A DNA stretch of 64,000 bases, taken from the NCBI RefSeq assembly GCF_014698795.1, contig NZ_JACJTR010000001.1, positions 124,001-188,000 of the forward strand, read 5' to 3'. The position numbers were made by a program, and so were the translations under genes. Of this stretch, positions 9,605-17,268 are shown in pieces (the first letter of the stretch is position 1; each line of letters begins with the position of its first letter). The DNA is from Nostoc sp. FACHB-892 (lineage in GTDB: Bacteria; Cyanobacteriota; Cyanobacteriia; Cyanobacteriales; Nostocaceae). Below the pieces are notes generated by a model that did no database searches, was not told the origin of the DNA, and saw only the letters and a program-made list of their open reading frames with translations.

Positions 9605-9864
9605 GGGAGTGTGGAGTGTAATTGTTCTTGGGGAGATTTTGGGAATGTAATCGCTCATTCTTGGACAACAGTGATCGCTCTGTTTTTGAAGTTTTCTACA
9701 AAGCGATCGCGCACCCTTCCACAATAGGCGCTCACTTTATATTTGAGGTTTTCTGCAAGGCGCTCGTACACTCTTACACAACAGCGATAGTGATCGTTTT
9801 ATTTTGAGGTTTTCTATAAAGCGATCGCTTACGAAGTTCTTAGGCGTAACCCTTCGTAGACATC
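9605..9864. repeat. HIP1-rich iterated repeats
   Basis: About four degenerate copies of a roughly 60-base unit with the core TTTTGAGGTTTTCTGYAAAG, then GCGATCGC, then a CACTCTTNCACAACAG stretch and a second GATCGC. Copies begin near 9630, 9684, 9740 and 9803. The last runs into TTAGGCGTAACCCTTCGTAG (9840-9859), whose reverse complement recurs at 60,708-60,736. Related units recur at 10,605-10,695 and 11,297-11,375, so the family spaces the TA genes. A 61-codon frame here is a by-product of the repeats. Confidence 0.7.
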
Positions 9865-10035
9865 ACTTTAATCTTTTACAAAAGACGATCTAGCTCACAG
9901 ATTTGTTGTGAAGCTTCGAGACTGTCAGATTGTCAATTGCAGCGTTCAATTTGATGGATAAAATCTTCTCCTTTATATTTGAGATATATCATTTGAGATA
10001 TATCAGTCGCTTACTTTTCCTCCAAATTAATCAAC
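9865..10035. other. upstream region of the ParE-type TA pair
   Basis: AT-rich spacer with no gene. It holds a tandem TTTGAGATATATCA sequence (around 9977-10,005, two copies) that could be an operator for the antitoxin starting at 10,036; this role is inference. Confidence 0.3.
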
Positions 10036-10260
10036 ATGGATATCACAGCTACTTTGAACGAGATTGCAACTCTGAGTCTTGAAGATAGAATCCTTATTGT
10101 GCAGGCAATTTGGGATAGTATTGCAGCAGAGCAAGTTTACCCTAATTTAACCGATGTACAGAAGCAAGAGCTTGATCGTCGAACTGCTGACTATAATTCA
10201 AATCCAGATAATGTGCTGACTTGGGAGGAAATCAAAGCATCGATTAAGAGGCAGCAATGA
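10036..10260 (+). CDS. addiction module antitoxin (PF09720-type)
   Basis: A 74-residue protein with the family features TLNEIATLSLEDRILIVQAI-type start, an acidic middle and TWEEIKASIKRQ at the end, matching the 'putative addiction module component' antitoxins that pair with ParE/RelE toxins. Its stop overlaps the start of the next gene (ATGA), so the two are translationally coupled. The frame is intact. Confidence 0.85.
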   Translation: MDITATLNEIATLSLEDRILIVQAIWDSIAAEQVYPNLTDVQKQELDRRTADYNSNPDNVLTWEEIKASIKRQQ

Positions 10261-10553
10261 ATTATGTCCTGGTATTTCGCCCAGAGGTTCGAGAAGAACT
10301 CAATGATGCACACAGTTGGTACGAGAGCCAGAAACCCGGTCTGGGTGACGAGTTTTTAGACTGTGTAGACGAAACGGTGAATCAAATTTCTCAGATGCCA
10401 GAATCCTATGTAATTGTCTACGGTGATATTCGACGAGCAGTAGTGCGACGATTTCCCTATGCTGTGTACTATCGGATTATTTCTAGTCGAGTAATAGTGA
10501 CGGCAATTTTTCATGGTCGCAGAGATCCAAAATCGTGGCAGACGCGAACCTAA
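10257..10553 (+). CDS. ParE/RelE-family toxin
   Basis: A 98-residue type II toxin of the ParE/RelE superfamily: FRPEVREELNDAHSWYE in the first helix, GLGDEFLDCVDETVNQI in the second, then IRRAVVRRFPYAVYYRI and IFHGRRDPKSW in the C-terminal strands. Members act on DNA gyrase (ParE) or ribosome-bound mRNA (RelE), and the sequence alone does not settle which. It overlaps its antitoxin by 4 bases. Both frames are intact, so this pair is probably active. Confidence 0.9.
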   Translation: MNYVLVFRPEVREELNDAHSWYESQKPGLGDEFLDCVDETVNQISQMPESYVIVYGDIRRAVVRRFPYAVYYRIISSRVIVTAIFHGRRDPKSWQTRT

Positions 10554-10604
10554 CACTATAATTACGGGCGATGTCTAGCGATAAGCAGTTACGCGTCTAC
10601 GCTT

Positions 10605-10695
10605 TGTTTTTGAGGTTTTCTGTAATGCGATCGCACACTCTTGCACAACAGGTGATCGCATTATTTTTGAGGTTTTCTGTCAGGCGATCGCTCTT
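10605..10695. repeat. HIP1-rich iterated repeat, second cluster
   Basis: Two further copies of the TTTTGAGGTTTTCTGT...GCGATCGC unit (starting near 10,609 and 10,664) fill the gap between two TA pairs. See the cluster at 9605-9864. Confidence 0.7.
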
Positions 10696-10722
10696 TTAGG
10701 CATACAAGCGTAAAATCAAAAC

Positions 10723-10941
10723 ATGATTGTTCAAAAAACAGATATGCTAAAAACACTTTGGGCTACTGTTCGGGAAGGGAAAATCGAATTGCTGGAGTCA
10801 GAGGAATTACCGGAAGGGACAAGAGTGCTAGTGACGCTGCTTCCTGATGATGAAACTGAATTTTGGCTTCAAAGCAGTCAAACATCACTTTCATCAGTTT
10901 GGGATAACACTGAGGATGATGTCTATGCCCAACTACTCTAA
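10723..10941 (+). CDS. antitoxin of the PemK/MazF-type pair
   Basis: A 72-residue protein (ATG 10,723; ATG 10,744 at MLKTLWATVREGK is an equally good start). The pattern TLWATVREGKIELLES, ELPEGTRVLVTLLPDD and the C-terminal VWDNTEDDVYAQLL are those of the small antitoxins encoded before PemK/MazF toxins in cyanobacteria. The first half is probably the AbrB/MazE-like DNA-binding part and the acidic C-terminus the toxin-binding part. It overlaps the toxin start by 17 bases. Confidence 0.75.
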   Translation: MIVQKTDMLKTLWATVREGKIELLESEELPEGTRVLVTLLPDDETEFWLQSSQTSLSSVWDNTEDDVYAQLL

Positions 10942-11254
10942 AAATGACATCATTTTGGTTCAGTATCCCTTTTCAGATTTGTCCAGTTCAAAAGTTAGAC
11001 CTGCTGTTGTTGTAAGTGCGCCGCATATTTCTCAAGACATCCTAATTACACCCTTGACAAGCAAAACTGGAGCATTGCTAGAAGGTGAGTTTGTCTTGTC
11101 TGAATGGGCAGCAGCAGGGCTAAACGTGGCTACAGCAGTCAAGAGAGGTTTATACACAGTGCATAAAAGCTTAGTTGTCAAAGTGATTGGCAAGTTAGCT
11201 GATGCTGATGCTGAACTTTTAGAGCAATCTTTGCGGTATTGGTTGGGGTTGTGA
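10925..11254 (+). CDS. PemK/MazF-family endoribonuclease toxin
   Basis: A 109-residue PemK-like protein. The frame is open from 10,847, but that start would lie deep inside the antitoxin gene. ATG 10,925 (MPNYSKNDIILVQYPF) follows TGAGGA and matches the family start. Conserved features are DIILVQYPFSDL, KVRPAVVVS, ILITPLTSKTG and the C-terminal LLEQSLRYWLGL. Members cleave mRNA at specific short sequences. The frame is intact. Confidence 0.88.
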   Translation: MPNYSKNDIILVQYPFSDLSSSKVRPAVVVSAPHISQDILITPLTSKTGALLEGEFVLSEWAAAGLNVATAVKRGLYTVHKSLVVKVIGKLADADAELLEQSLRYWLGL

Positions 11255-11296
11255 TACGAGCCTATGGCAGCCTCGCAAAATTGAGAATTGAATGTT

Positions 11297-11375
11297 TATA
11301 AATAGCGATCGCACTCACTCTTCCACAACAGGCGATCGCTTAAAATGCCATCGTAGAAACAGCGATCGCTTCTAT
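11297..11375. repeat. HIP1-rich iterated repeat, third cluster
   Basis: Three GCGATCGC sites within 80 bases, with the CACTCTTCCACAACAG core seen in the clusters at 9.7 and 10.6 kb, lie between the PemK pair and the broken hicAB pair. Confidence 0.65.
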
Positions 11376-11461
11376 ATTTTCAATGAGATCATATTATGAT
11401 ATCGCTTACTTGATCGCTATACTCAACTTAACTGTAGGATGGCTGTAATTGTATTGATTAA

Positions 11462-11722
11462 ATGGATATCAATAACATACAACGTCAGATTTTAGAGTTA
11501 ATTTTTATAAATTTTGTACCATCTAATATTCTTTGGAAAGATATTGAAAGTTTATTTATAGCTCTCGGTGCTGATATTACCCAAGGTAGAGGTTCGCGGG
11601 TTCGTGTGAAATTAAATGATGTAAAAGCTGTTTTTCACGAACCACATCCTCAAAATGAGACAGATTAAGGAGCAGTCAAATCTGTTAGAGAACTTTTAAT
11701 TAAGGCAGGAATTGAAATATGA
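11462..11722 (+). pseudogene. hicA: HicA toxin gene broken by a stop codon
   Basis: Reads as a HicA mRNA interferase: ILWKDIESLFIALGADI, GRGSRVRVKLNDVKAVFHEPH. The frame stops at TAA 11,666-11,668, after 68 residues. The same frame continues past it with GAVKSVRELLIKAGIEI to TGA 11,720-11,722, which overlaps the hicB start (ATGA), showing where the intact gene ended. Family members read ETDKGAVKSVR here, so AAA to TAA is the likely change. The lost helix is part of the family core, so the toxin is probably inactive. Confidence 0.85.
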
Positions 11723-12058
11723 TGAATTATAAGGGATACACAGCTAGTATAGAAGTAGATGTAGAAGCGGGAATACTTTTTGGTCAAGTCCTAGATATTA
11801 ATGACGTGATTACCTTTAAAGCAAAAACTGTAGACGAAGCGCGTCAAGAATTTCAAACTTCTGTTGATGATTATCTTGCTTTCTGTGAAGAACTAGAAGA
11901 GGAACCTGATAAACCATTCTCTGATAAACTTCCATTCCGCACAACACCTGAACACCACCGCAAAATATTTATTGCTGCTAAAGAAGGCTGGCAAAAGCAT
12001 AAATGCTTGGATGGATGAAATCTTAACTGGTGCTGCGGATAAAGTAATCAACACTTAG
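11719..12058 (+). pseudogene. hicB: HicB antitoxin gene with a C-terminal frameshift
   Basis: The N-terminal partial RNase-H-like HicB domain is intact (YKGYTASIEVDVEAGILFGQV, FQTSVDDYLAFCEEL). At 11,986-11,992 an extra 4 bases (GGCTGGC where the family would have GGC) shift the frame, so the product ends KEGWQKHKCLDG at 12,018. The other frame restores the expected tail GKSINAWMDEILTGAADKV up to TAG 12,056-12,058. That tail is the DNA-binding ribbon-helix-helix part, so autorepression is probably lost even if a 99-residue protein is made. Confidence 0.8.
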
Positions 12059-12117
12059 AGCCAATCATTCTAAATGTTTTTTTCGCTAAAGTGCATTCGC
12101 CTTTGGCATTTTTATGA

Positions 12118-12717
12118 AAATATTCAAGTTTAAATTTTTCTATAGATGCGTTAACTATCAACTTTGCTCCTGTTCTTCAAATAACAGATGAGCAATTCTT
12201 CCAGTTATGTCAGATAAATGAATTAATCAGATTTGAGCGTAATGCTGATGGCACATTGCTATTAATGCGTTTAGTCGGTGCTTTAACCAGCAACCGCAAT
12301 GCTAATTTAACTGCTCAACTTGGAGTATGGAATCGTGATGAGTCACTAGGTATAACTTTTGGTTCTTCGGTTGGGTTTATTTTACCAAATGGGGCAGTTC
12401 CTTCTCCCGATGCATCTTGGTTAAGACGTGACAAATGGGATTGTCTCACACAGGAGCAAAAAGAGAGATTTTTGCCTGTATGTCCTGATTTTGTCGTGGA
12501 ATTGCGTTCTGATACTGATTGTTTAAAAAGACTACAAAATAAAATGCAAGAGTATCGAGACAACGGTACTAGATTAGGTTGGTTAATTGATTTAGAAACT
12601 CAGCAAGTAGAAATTTATCGCTCTGGTAGAGATGATGAAGTGCTGCAATCTCCTGCTAGTTTATCATGAGAAAATATACTGCCTGGATTTGTGCTTAATT
12701 TTGAAGATATCTGGTGA
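12118..12717 (+). pseudogene. Uma2-family (DUF820) nuclease gene, degraded
   Basis: The frame reads LTINFAPVLQITDEQFF, ELIRFERNADGTLLLM, NRNANLTAQLGVWNRD, PDASWLRRDKW, PDFVVELRSDTD, MQEYRDNGTRLGWLID: the Uma2 endonuclease-like family common in cyanobacteria. Two defects are visible. The homologous frame starts after TGA 12,115-12,117 with no ATG, GTG or TTG before codon TTG 12,256. A TGA at 12,667-12,669 interrupts SLS-GENILPGFV-type sequence, which continues in frame (ENILPGFVLNFEDIW) to TGA 12,715-12,717. The usual PPTGG motif reads RLVGA. Confidence 0.8.
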
Positions 12718-12777
12718 ATTGGTTAAAATGCGAAGTGCAATAATAACACATATTAATTAAATATTTATTTTAACAAA

Positions 12778-12927
12778 CTAATTTCGAGGTGACAGTTTAT
12801 TGTTTATTAATAATAATGTACAAACTATTGCACCAAGCATATAAACCATAGATGTGTCAGCATCCTTTAAAATTAGAAGATAAAACATAGATAATACTAC
12901 AAAAAAAAGTGTCGGTATTTTAAACAT
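12778..12927 (-). CDS. possible small membrane protein (49 residues)
   Basis: A short frame starting MFKIPTLFFVVLSMF, with two hydrophobic segments (about 5-20 and 27-42) separated by LKDADTSMV and ending NNKLSPRN. The frame is open for another 17 codons upstream without a better start. Hydrophobic periodicity and the charged turn look protein-like, but no family is recognised and no convincing ribosome-binding site is seen. Confidence 0.35.
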   Translation of the reverse strand: MFKIPTLFFVVLSMFYLLILKDADTSMVYMLGAIVCTLLLINNKLSPRN

Positions 12928-14081
12928 AAAACCTAATAATTTTAACCATAATTTACTACTAAAACAAACGCATTAAAAGTATAGCTCCCGCTTTTTGTCG
13001 TTGCTTATGACAGAAAAGTATTGATGTTACAAGTAACATTTGATACTTGAGTGTAGAAAAATTTTTAGATCACCCTTTTTAATATATTTCTTAGGTGATT
13101 GCTTACCTGATTCCGACTATGACAGTTTTTTTACTGGTACTAACTAATCTAGACAAATGTCCTTTTACCAAGTACTTTTATCAAAAAAAACTGTTTCACA
13201 AACCTGAGTCAATTTTATTAACCAAGATTTTTCACTATTCTCACCTTTTTGGGTCGTCTGCCTCTTGTTTTAATCAGTATTAATCTCTTGTCAAGTTGTA
13301 AAGGTAGTGAATAATAGTAAAATAAACTTTTGGTCATTATCAGAAATATTAATCAGTAAATCTCAAACTTTTGGAAATCAACGTAAAAATTAGGGTTTTA
13401 GCCCTCGTGAACATGAGGTAAACACCATCGATTTTAGAGCGAGTTAGGTCTGAATTGCGGGCTGAAAGGCTGGAAATACCCTAGATGGCTGAGATTTTAA
13501 GACAAAACCCAAGCTTTAAGTACTTGTTCGCGTGCTGGAATAATGAGCCGACGAAAGCAGATAGTCATTAAAAAGCTGTTGGCAAAATTTCCGCAGTAGG
13601 GGATTGCTTGTGCAGATAAAAAATGAGAAATTAGATGAGTGGAAGGATAAAATACCAAAATTATTACCAATTGCAGATTGATTAATATTAAAACTGCCGC
13701 TATAGAGGGTAGTTTTGCAAGACAGCTTAAACAATGCAATAACAAATTTCACTCTTTGACTAAGCCAATGGTATAATGGCAAAAGACGATAATTGAGTCA
13801 ATCTATTTATAGATATTATTTCTCATTTCATAAATAAAATTTAGTGAATTGTATCTAACAACTTGAAGTTTGGTTTGGCAGGGTTTTGTCAAGTTTTCAA
13901 TCTTGGTTTTCTTTGGCAGCAAGTACTTAATTACTTAAAGGAGTCATCTACGTTGCTGCGATTTACTTTTGTTATAAGCAATATTTGATGGTATAAAATA
14001 AACCAACTGTTGCTTTTGTTGGTATATGCTTATTTAATTGTCCAATTAAATCTTTCGTACGTAAATCAATTAGGTACTTTT
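12928..14081. other. gene-poor stretch before the carbonic anhydrase gene
   Basis: About 1.1 kb in which I support no gene. Short frames at 13,095-13,283 (+) and 13,497-13,782 (-) lack family resemblance and ribosome-binding sites. A GC-richer patch at 13,390-13,500 (AGGGTTTTAGCCCT near its start) stands out from the AT-rich surroundings and could be the remnant of a mobile element or an RNA gene. It does not match RNase P RNA, tmRNA or SRP RNA as I know them. Confidence 0.4.
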
Positions 14082-14912
14082 ATGAAAAAATTGATTAAAG
14101 GTTTGCGCGAATTCCAAAGTAGTTATTTTTCTGCCAATGAAGAACTGTTTGAACAACTTTCTCATGGTCAAAAGCCCAGAGTACTATTTATTACTTGTTC
14201 AGATTCGCGTATTGACCCAAACCTGATTACGCAAGCCGGATTAGGTGAATTGTTTGTTATCCGCAATGCAGGCAACATTATTCCACCATTTGGTGCGACT
14301 AATGGTGGTGAAGGGGCAACAATTGAATATGCTATTCAAGCATTAGATATTCAACAAATTATTGTCTGTGGTCACTCGCATTGTGGTGCGATGAAAGGGT
14401 TAATGAAGTTAGACAGCTTGCGGGTAGAAATGCCACTTGTACATGACTGGCTCAAGTATACAGAGGCAACCCGACGACTGGTGAAAGATAATTATAGCCA
14501 CTATGAAGGGGAAGAACTGTTAGAAATAATTACTGCTGAGAATGTACTCACACAAATCGAAAATTTACGGACTTATCCGGTGATTCGTTCTAAGCTTCAC
14601 CAAGGAAAACTCAGTATTTATGCTTGGATTTATCAAATTGAGACAGGAGAAATTTTGTCATACGAACCACAAAAACACGCCTATGTCTTGCTCCAAAATC
14701 AGCTTTCCCCATCAAAGATAGATGAGACATTAATCAGCCCACCTTTAACTAGCAATGTGGAAATACATTTCACTAAAACTCAACAACAGGCGTCTCAATC
14801 GTCCGAGGAACTCCCTATTTCCGCACGTGAATGGTTTCCAATGACAGTGCTTTCTCCCGAACAAATGGAGCGAATTTATCGAGGCTCGGCAACAAAGAAT
14901 TTACCTCAATAA
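14082..14912 (+). CDS. beta-type carbonic anhydrase
   Basis: Interconverts CO2 and bicarbonate; in cyanobacteria beta enzymes serve the carbon-concentrating mechanism. The zinc ligands are in place: Cys and Asp/Arg of CSDSRIDP, then His and Cys of GHSHCGAMKG. RNAGNIIPPFG is the conserved loop between them. The frame opens at 14,010, but ATG 14,082 (MKKLIKGLREFQSSYF) matches the family start and gives 276 residues. The C-terminal extension after about residue 200 resembles the longer carboxysomal/IcfA type; carboxysome location is inferred and no ccm gene is nearby. Confidence 0.92.
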   Translation: MKKLIKGLREFQSSYFSANEELFEQLSHGQKPRVLFITCSDSRIDPNLITQAGLGELFVIRNAGNIIPPFGATNGGEGATIEYAIQALDIQQIIVCGHSHCGAMKGLMKLDSLRVEMPLVHDWLKYTEATRRLVKDNYSHYEGEELLEIITAENVLTQIENLRTYPVIRSKLHQGKLSIYAWIYQIETGEILSYEPQKHAYVLLQNQLSPSKIDETLISPPLTSNVEIHFTKTQQQASQSSEELPISAREWFPMTVLSPEQMERIYRGSATKNLPQ

Positions 14913-14940
14913 TAAAATTCTATTAATCCAAATAGGCAAA

Positions 14941-15564
14941 CTACTCCAAAATCCACGCAGCCTGAAAAAAGTCGCGTTCGCAAAACATAGCATAACGGTA
15001 GGTTGAATGCACAACAGAATTGCTAATGGCATAATTGTTAACTAAACTTTCTAATTGTTGTGTTAGTGGTTGAAAGTCTGCGCTACTGTAAGTACGAATC
15101 CAGTCTGCATATTGATGATTAGGAATGCCGTTACAGGCTAACTTTTCTCCCAAAAAGTAATACAAACGCATACAGGGAGACATCGCCGCAGCAGTTAAAC
15201 CCACATCTCCACCCCAAGCAGTTGCTAACAAAAAGTCAGTATAGCGGCGAGTAGCAGTTCCTGGTTCTACAGAATGCAAATTTATTCCCCACTGGGAAGC
15301 ATAGCCATTATGCAATCGCAGTTCTTCTAAAACTCCACTAGCTAAGTTATGAAATGTGGTGAAACCTAACCAGTCTGGTGCTTTAGCTGCGGCAATACTA
15401 TACGCACGGGCAAAAGCTTCTAAGAAAAAAGCATCTTGCCCTACGTAGTAAGCAAATTTAACCTGCTCAAGAGTACCATCGGCAATGCTTTGAACAAAAG
15501 GATGCTCTAGGCAAGCTTGGGCTAGGTCTTGATTTGCTGCCCATAACTCGTTAGATAAAGTCAT
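14941..15564 (-). CDS. tenA: TenA/THI-4 family protein
   Basis: A 207-residue all-helical TenA-like protein (thiaminase II / aminopyrimidine aminohydrolase, thiamin salvage). Visible: LWAANQDLAQACLEHPFVQ, FAYYVGQDAFFLEAFARAY, the conserved Cys in MSPCMRLYYFLG, and the C-terminal Glu in FCERDFFQAAW. The presence of the Cys favours the classical TenA_C type. It converges with the carbonic anhydrase gene, ending 28 bases from it, and has no thiamin genes beside it. No TPP riboswitch was seen. Confidence 0.85.
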   Translation of the reverse strand: MTLSNELWAANQDLAQACLEHPFVQSIADGTLEQVKFAYYVGQDAFFLEAFARAYSIAAAKAPDWLGFTTFHNLASGVLEELRLHNGYASQWGINLHSVEPGTATRRYTDFLLATAWGGDVGLTAAAMSPCMRLYYFLGEKLACNGIPNHQYADWIRTYSSADFQPLTQQLESLVNNYAISNSVVHSTYRYAMFCERDFFQAAWILE

Positions 15565-15620
15565 TTGTTATTTGTCACTTGTCATCTGTTATTATCCCCC
15601 TGTTATTTCAACTTTCCTCC
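15565..15620. repeat. STRR tract (TGTCATT/TGTTATT type)
   Basis: Short degenerate heptamers of the type TTTGTCACTTGTCATCTGTTATT separate two co-oriented genes. The same motif recurs at 55,728-55,755. Confidence 0.5.
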
Positions 15621-16391
15621 TCAAAAAGGCAAGAACTGGAGCAAAACTGAGCCTAAACTTCCTAAAAAGTCAACGAAACTGGGCTTACCAGCACTTACTT
15701 TTTCATTGACGGGTGTTTGCAGTTCTTGAATAAAAGCTTGGGCTGTTAGCGTTCCAGGGCCGTTGTTTTGGGATGTAAACATTTTTTCCGCAATTTGGGC
15801 ATCTTGGAATGCACCTTGTCTATCTAATATTTGGTAACGGGCAACACCACGAGCTAAATAAGCACCCGCATATTCTGGTTTAATAGCGATCGCTTGATTA
15901 AAATAACTGATTGCTTGCTGTTGGTTGCCTTTTTGTGCTTCTGCTACACCCAAAGCATAAAATTCTTCTGGTGAAGCAATTTGTGATGGTATACCAACTG
16001 CACCTTGGAAGTTAGTCCCATTTAAGTAAGCAGCAGTCAGTTCTGCATTTGCTAGATAAGTATTTCTCAAATCAGCACCTGCCAAATTTGCCCCACTAAA
16101 TTTAGCTTCGCTCAGGTTAACACCAAATAAACTAGCGCCACTCAAGTTTGCACCGCGCAAATCTGCGCCACTCAAGTTTGCCCGGCTGAGGTTAGCACCT
16201 GCAAGATTAGCACCGCTCAAATTGGCTCCAGATAAGTCAGCCATCACTAAACCTGCATTTGTCAAATCGCAGTTTTGACATTGTTTAGTTGCCAATAGCT
16301 GTCTAATATGTTCAGAATTTGCTGCCTGTACGGTTGTTGTCAAACTAATTGTGGTTAAAAAGGCAGCGATCGCTATAATTTGGTTCTTCAT
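15621..16391 (-). CDS. secreted pentapeptide-repeat protein with TPR
   Basis: ATG 16,391 (MKNQIIAIAAFLTTISL) is chosen over the upstream MSNKYYMD because it begins a clean signal peptide ending around VQAA. Then come about 16 tandem A(D/N)LXX pentapeptides (such as ADLSGANLSGANLAGANL), which fold into a right-handed quadrilateral beta-helix, and a TPR unit (QQQAISYFNQAIAIKPEYAGAYLARG). A QC..C pair (CQNCDLTNA) precedes the repeats. The protein is probably periplasmic or lumenal and serves as a binding scaffold; its partner is unknown. Confidence 0.8.
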   Translation of the reverse strand: MKNQIIAIAAFLTTISLTTTVQAANSEHIRQLLATKQCQNCDLTNAGLVMADLSGANLSGANLAGANLSRANLSGADLRGANLSGASLFGVNLSEAKFSGANLAGADLRNTYLANAELTAAYLNGTNFQGAVGIPSQIASPEEFYALGVAEAQKGNQQQAISYFNQAIAIKPEYAGAYLARGVARYQILDRQGAFQDAQIAEKMFTSQNNGPGTLTAQAFIQELQTPVNEKVSAGKPSFVDFLGSLGSVLLQFLPF

Positions 16392-16585
16392 ATCCATGTA
16401 ATATTTATTACTCAATATTCTACGTTAACTGAGACTGATTTATACCTCAGCCTATGATATGAGCAATCTGAACAATTTGACCTCTGTAGTTACCTATATG
16501 ACTTGTAAATTTGAGTAAACACCCACGTATACCCTGATTTTAAATAAATATGAGACTATAGAAGTATTAAGACAGCCATAAAAAC

Positions 16586-16852
16586 GTGAGTCAGCAAGAC
16601 AAACTCTTAGAAAAGATCCTCTCTGGGACTTCTGATACAGACATCCCTTTCGCCCAACTGTGGCAACTCTTATATACACTAGGCTTTGAGGAACGGATTC
16701 GTGGCGATCATCGAATTTTTGTCAAAGCCGATATTGAGGAAATATTGAATCTGCAACATAAGAGAGGAAAAGCCAAAAGCTATCAAATTAAACAAATTCG
16801 TGCAGTAATTCTCAAGTATAAGCTAGGAAGTAAAAATGATGTTTCGGTATGA
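16586..16852 (+). CDS. hicA: HicA-family toxin
   Basis: An 88-residue HicA-like mRNA interferase starting at GTG 16,586. The dsRBD-like fold is suggested by FAQLWQLLYTLGFEERI and the catalytic-type His in GDHRIFVKADIEEILNLQ, followed by AKSYQIKQIRAVILKY. It overlaps hicB by 17 bases. Unlike the pair at 11.5 kb, both frames here are intact. Confidence 0.82.
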   Translation: MSQQDKLLEKILSGTSDTDIPFAQLWQLLYTLGFEERIRGDHRIFVKADIEEILNLQHKRGKAKSYQIKQIRAVILKYKLGSKNDVSV

Positions 16853-17048
16853 AGTTATTCTCTACTGGAGTGAGTTAGATCAAGCCTTTATTGCTGAAGT
16901 ACCAGAATTACCAGGCTGTGCTGCTGACGGTGATTCTTATCAAGAAGCATTGCATAATGTAGAATTAGTTATGCAGGAATGGAGCGAAGCAGCTAAGGAT
17001 TTAGGGCGTCCAGTTCCTCAGCCTAGACCGCGTTTGATGTACATTTAA
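16836..17048 (+). CDS. hicB: HicB-family antitoxin
   Basis: A 70-residue HicB: VILYWSELDQAFIAEVPELPGC, YQEALHNVELVMQEW, ending PQPRPRLMYI. This is the short form lacking a separate DNA-binding domain. The order hicA-hicB and the 17-base overlap are typical. Confidence 0.85.
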   Translation: MMFRYEVILYWSELDQAFIAEVPELPGCAADGDSYQEALHNVELVMQEWSEAAKDLGRPVPQPRPRLMYI

Positions 17049-17268
17049 TTAATACACAAACTAAGTCAACTGCTTTTTGAACATCATCAGAGAAAAGTCT
17101 TGATTTCTCGTTTTCTATGATGGCTTTTTTCCCTACTTCCATTCCTTCTCCCGAAAGTTCGCAAGGCTTTCAAACCCGATTTTAGTTTTTTTCTATTTGG
17201 ATGAAAACACCCCCGCCAATTTCTTTGAAAAGTTGAGGTGTTGGACGGCACAAAATTTCATTAAAAGG

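Noticed and set aside
9622-9807. 61-codon open frame
   Set aside because: It runs through the iterated HIP1 repeats and its peptide repeats accordingly (FEVFYKAIAH, FEVFCKALVH); no ribosome-binding site or family.
9605-9864. Possible CRISPR array
   Set aside because: The units are degenerate, contiguous and of varying length, and there are no unique spacers or cas genes.
11666-12669. Stop-codon readthrough or recoding in hicA and Uma2
   Set aside because: Different stops (TAA, TGA) without common context, plus a frameshift in hicB and a lost start in Uma2, fit decay better than recoding.
13095-13283. 62-codon forward frame
   Set aside because: Non-ATG start in AT-rich DNA; no family resemblance or ribosome-binding site.
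13497-13782. Two overlapping minus-strand frames of 82 and 88 codons
   Set aside because: They overlap in different frames, neither resembles a known protein, and composition is that of non-coding DNA.
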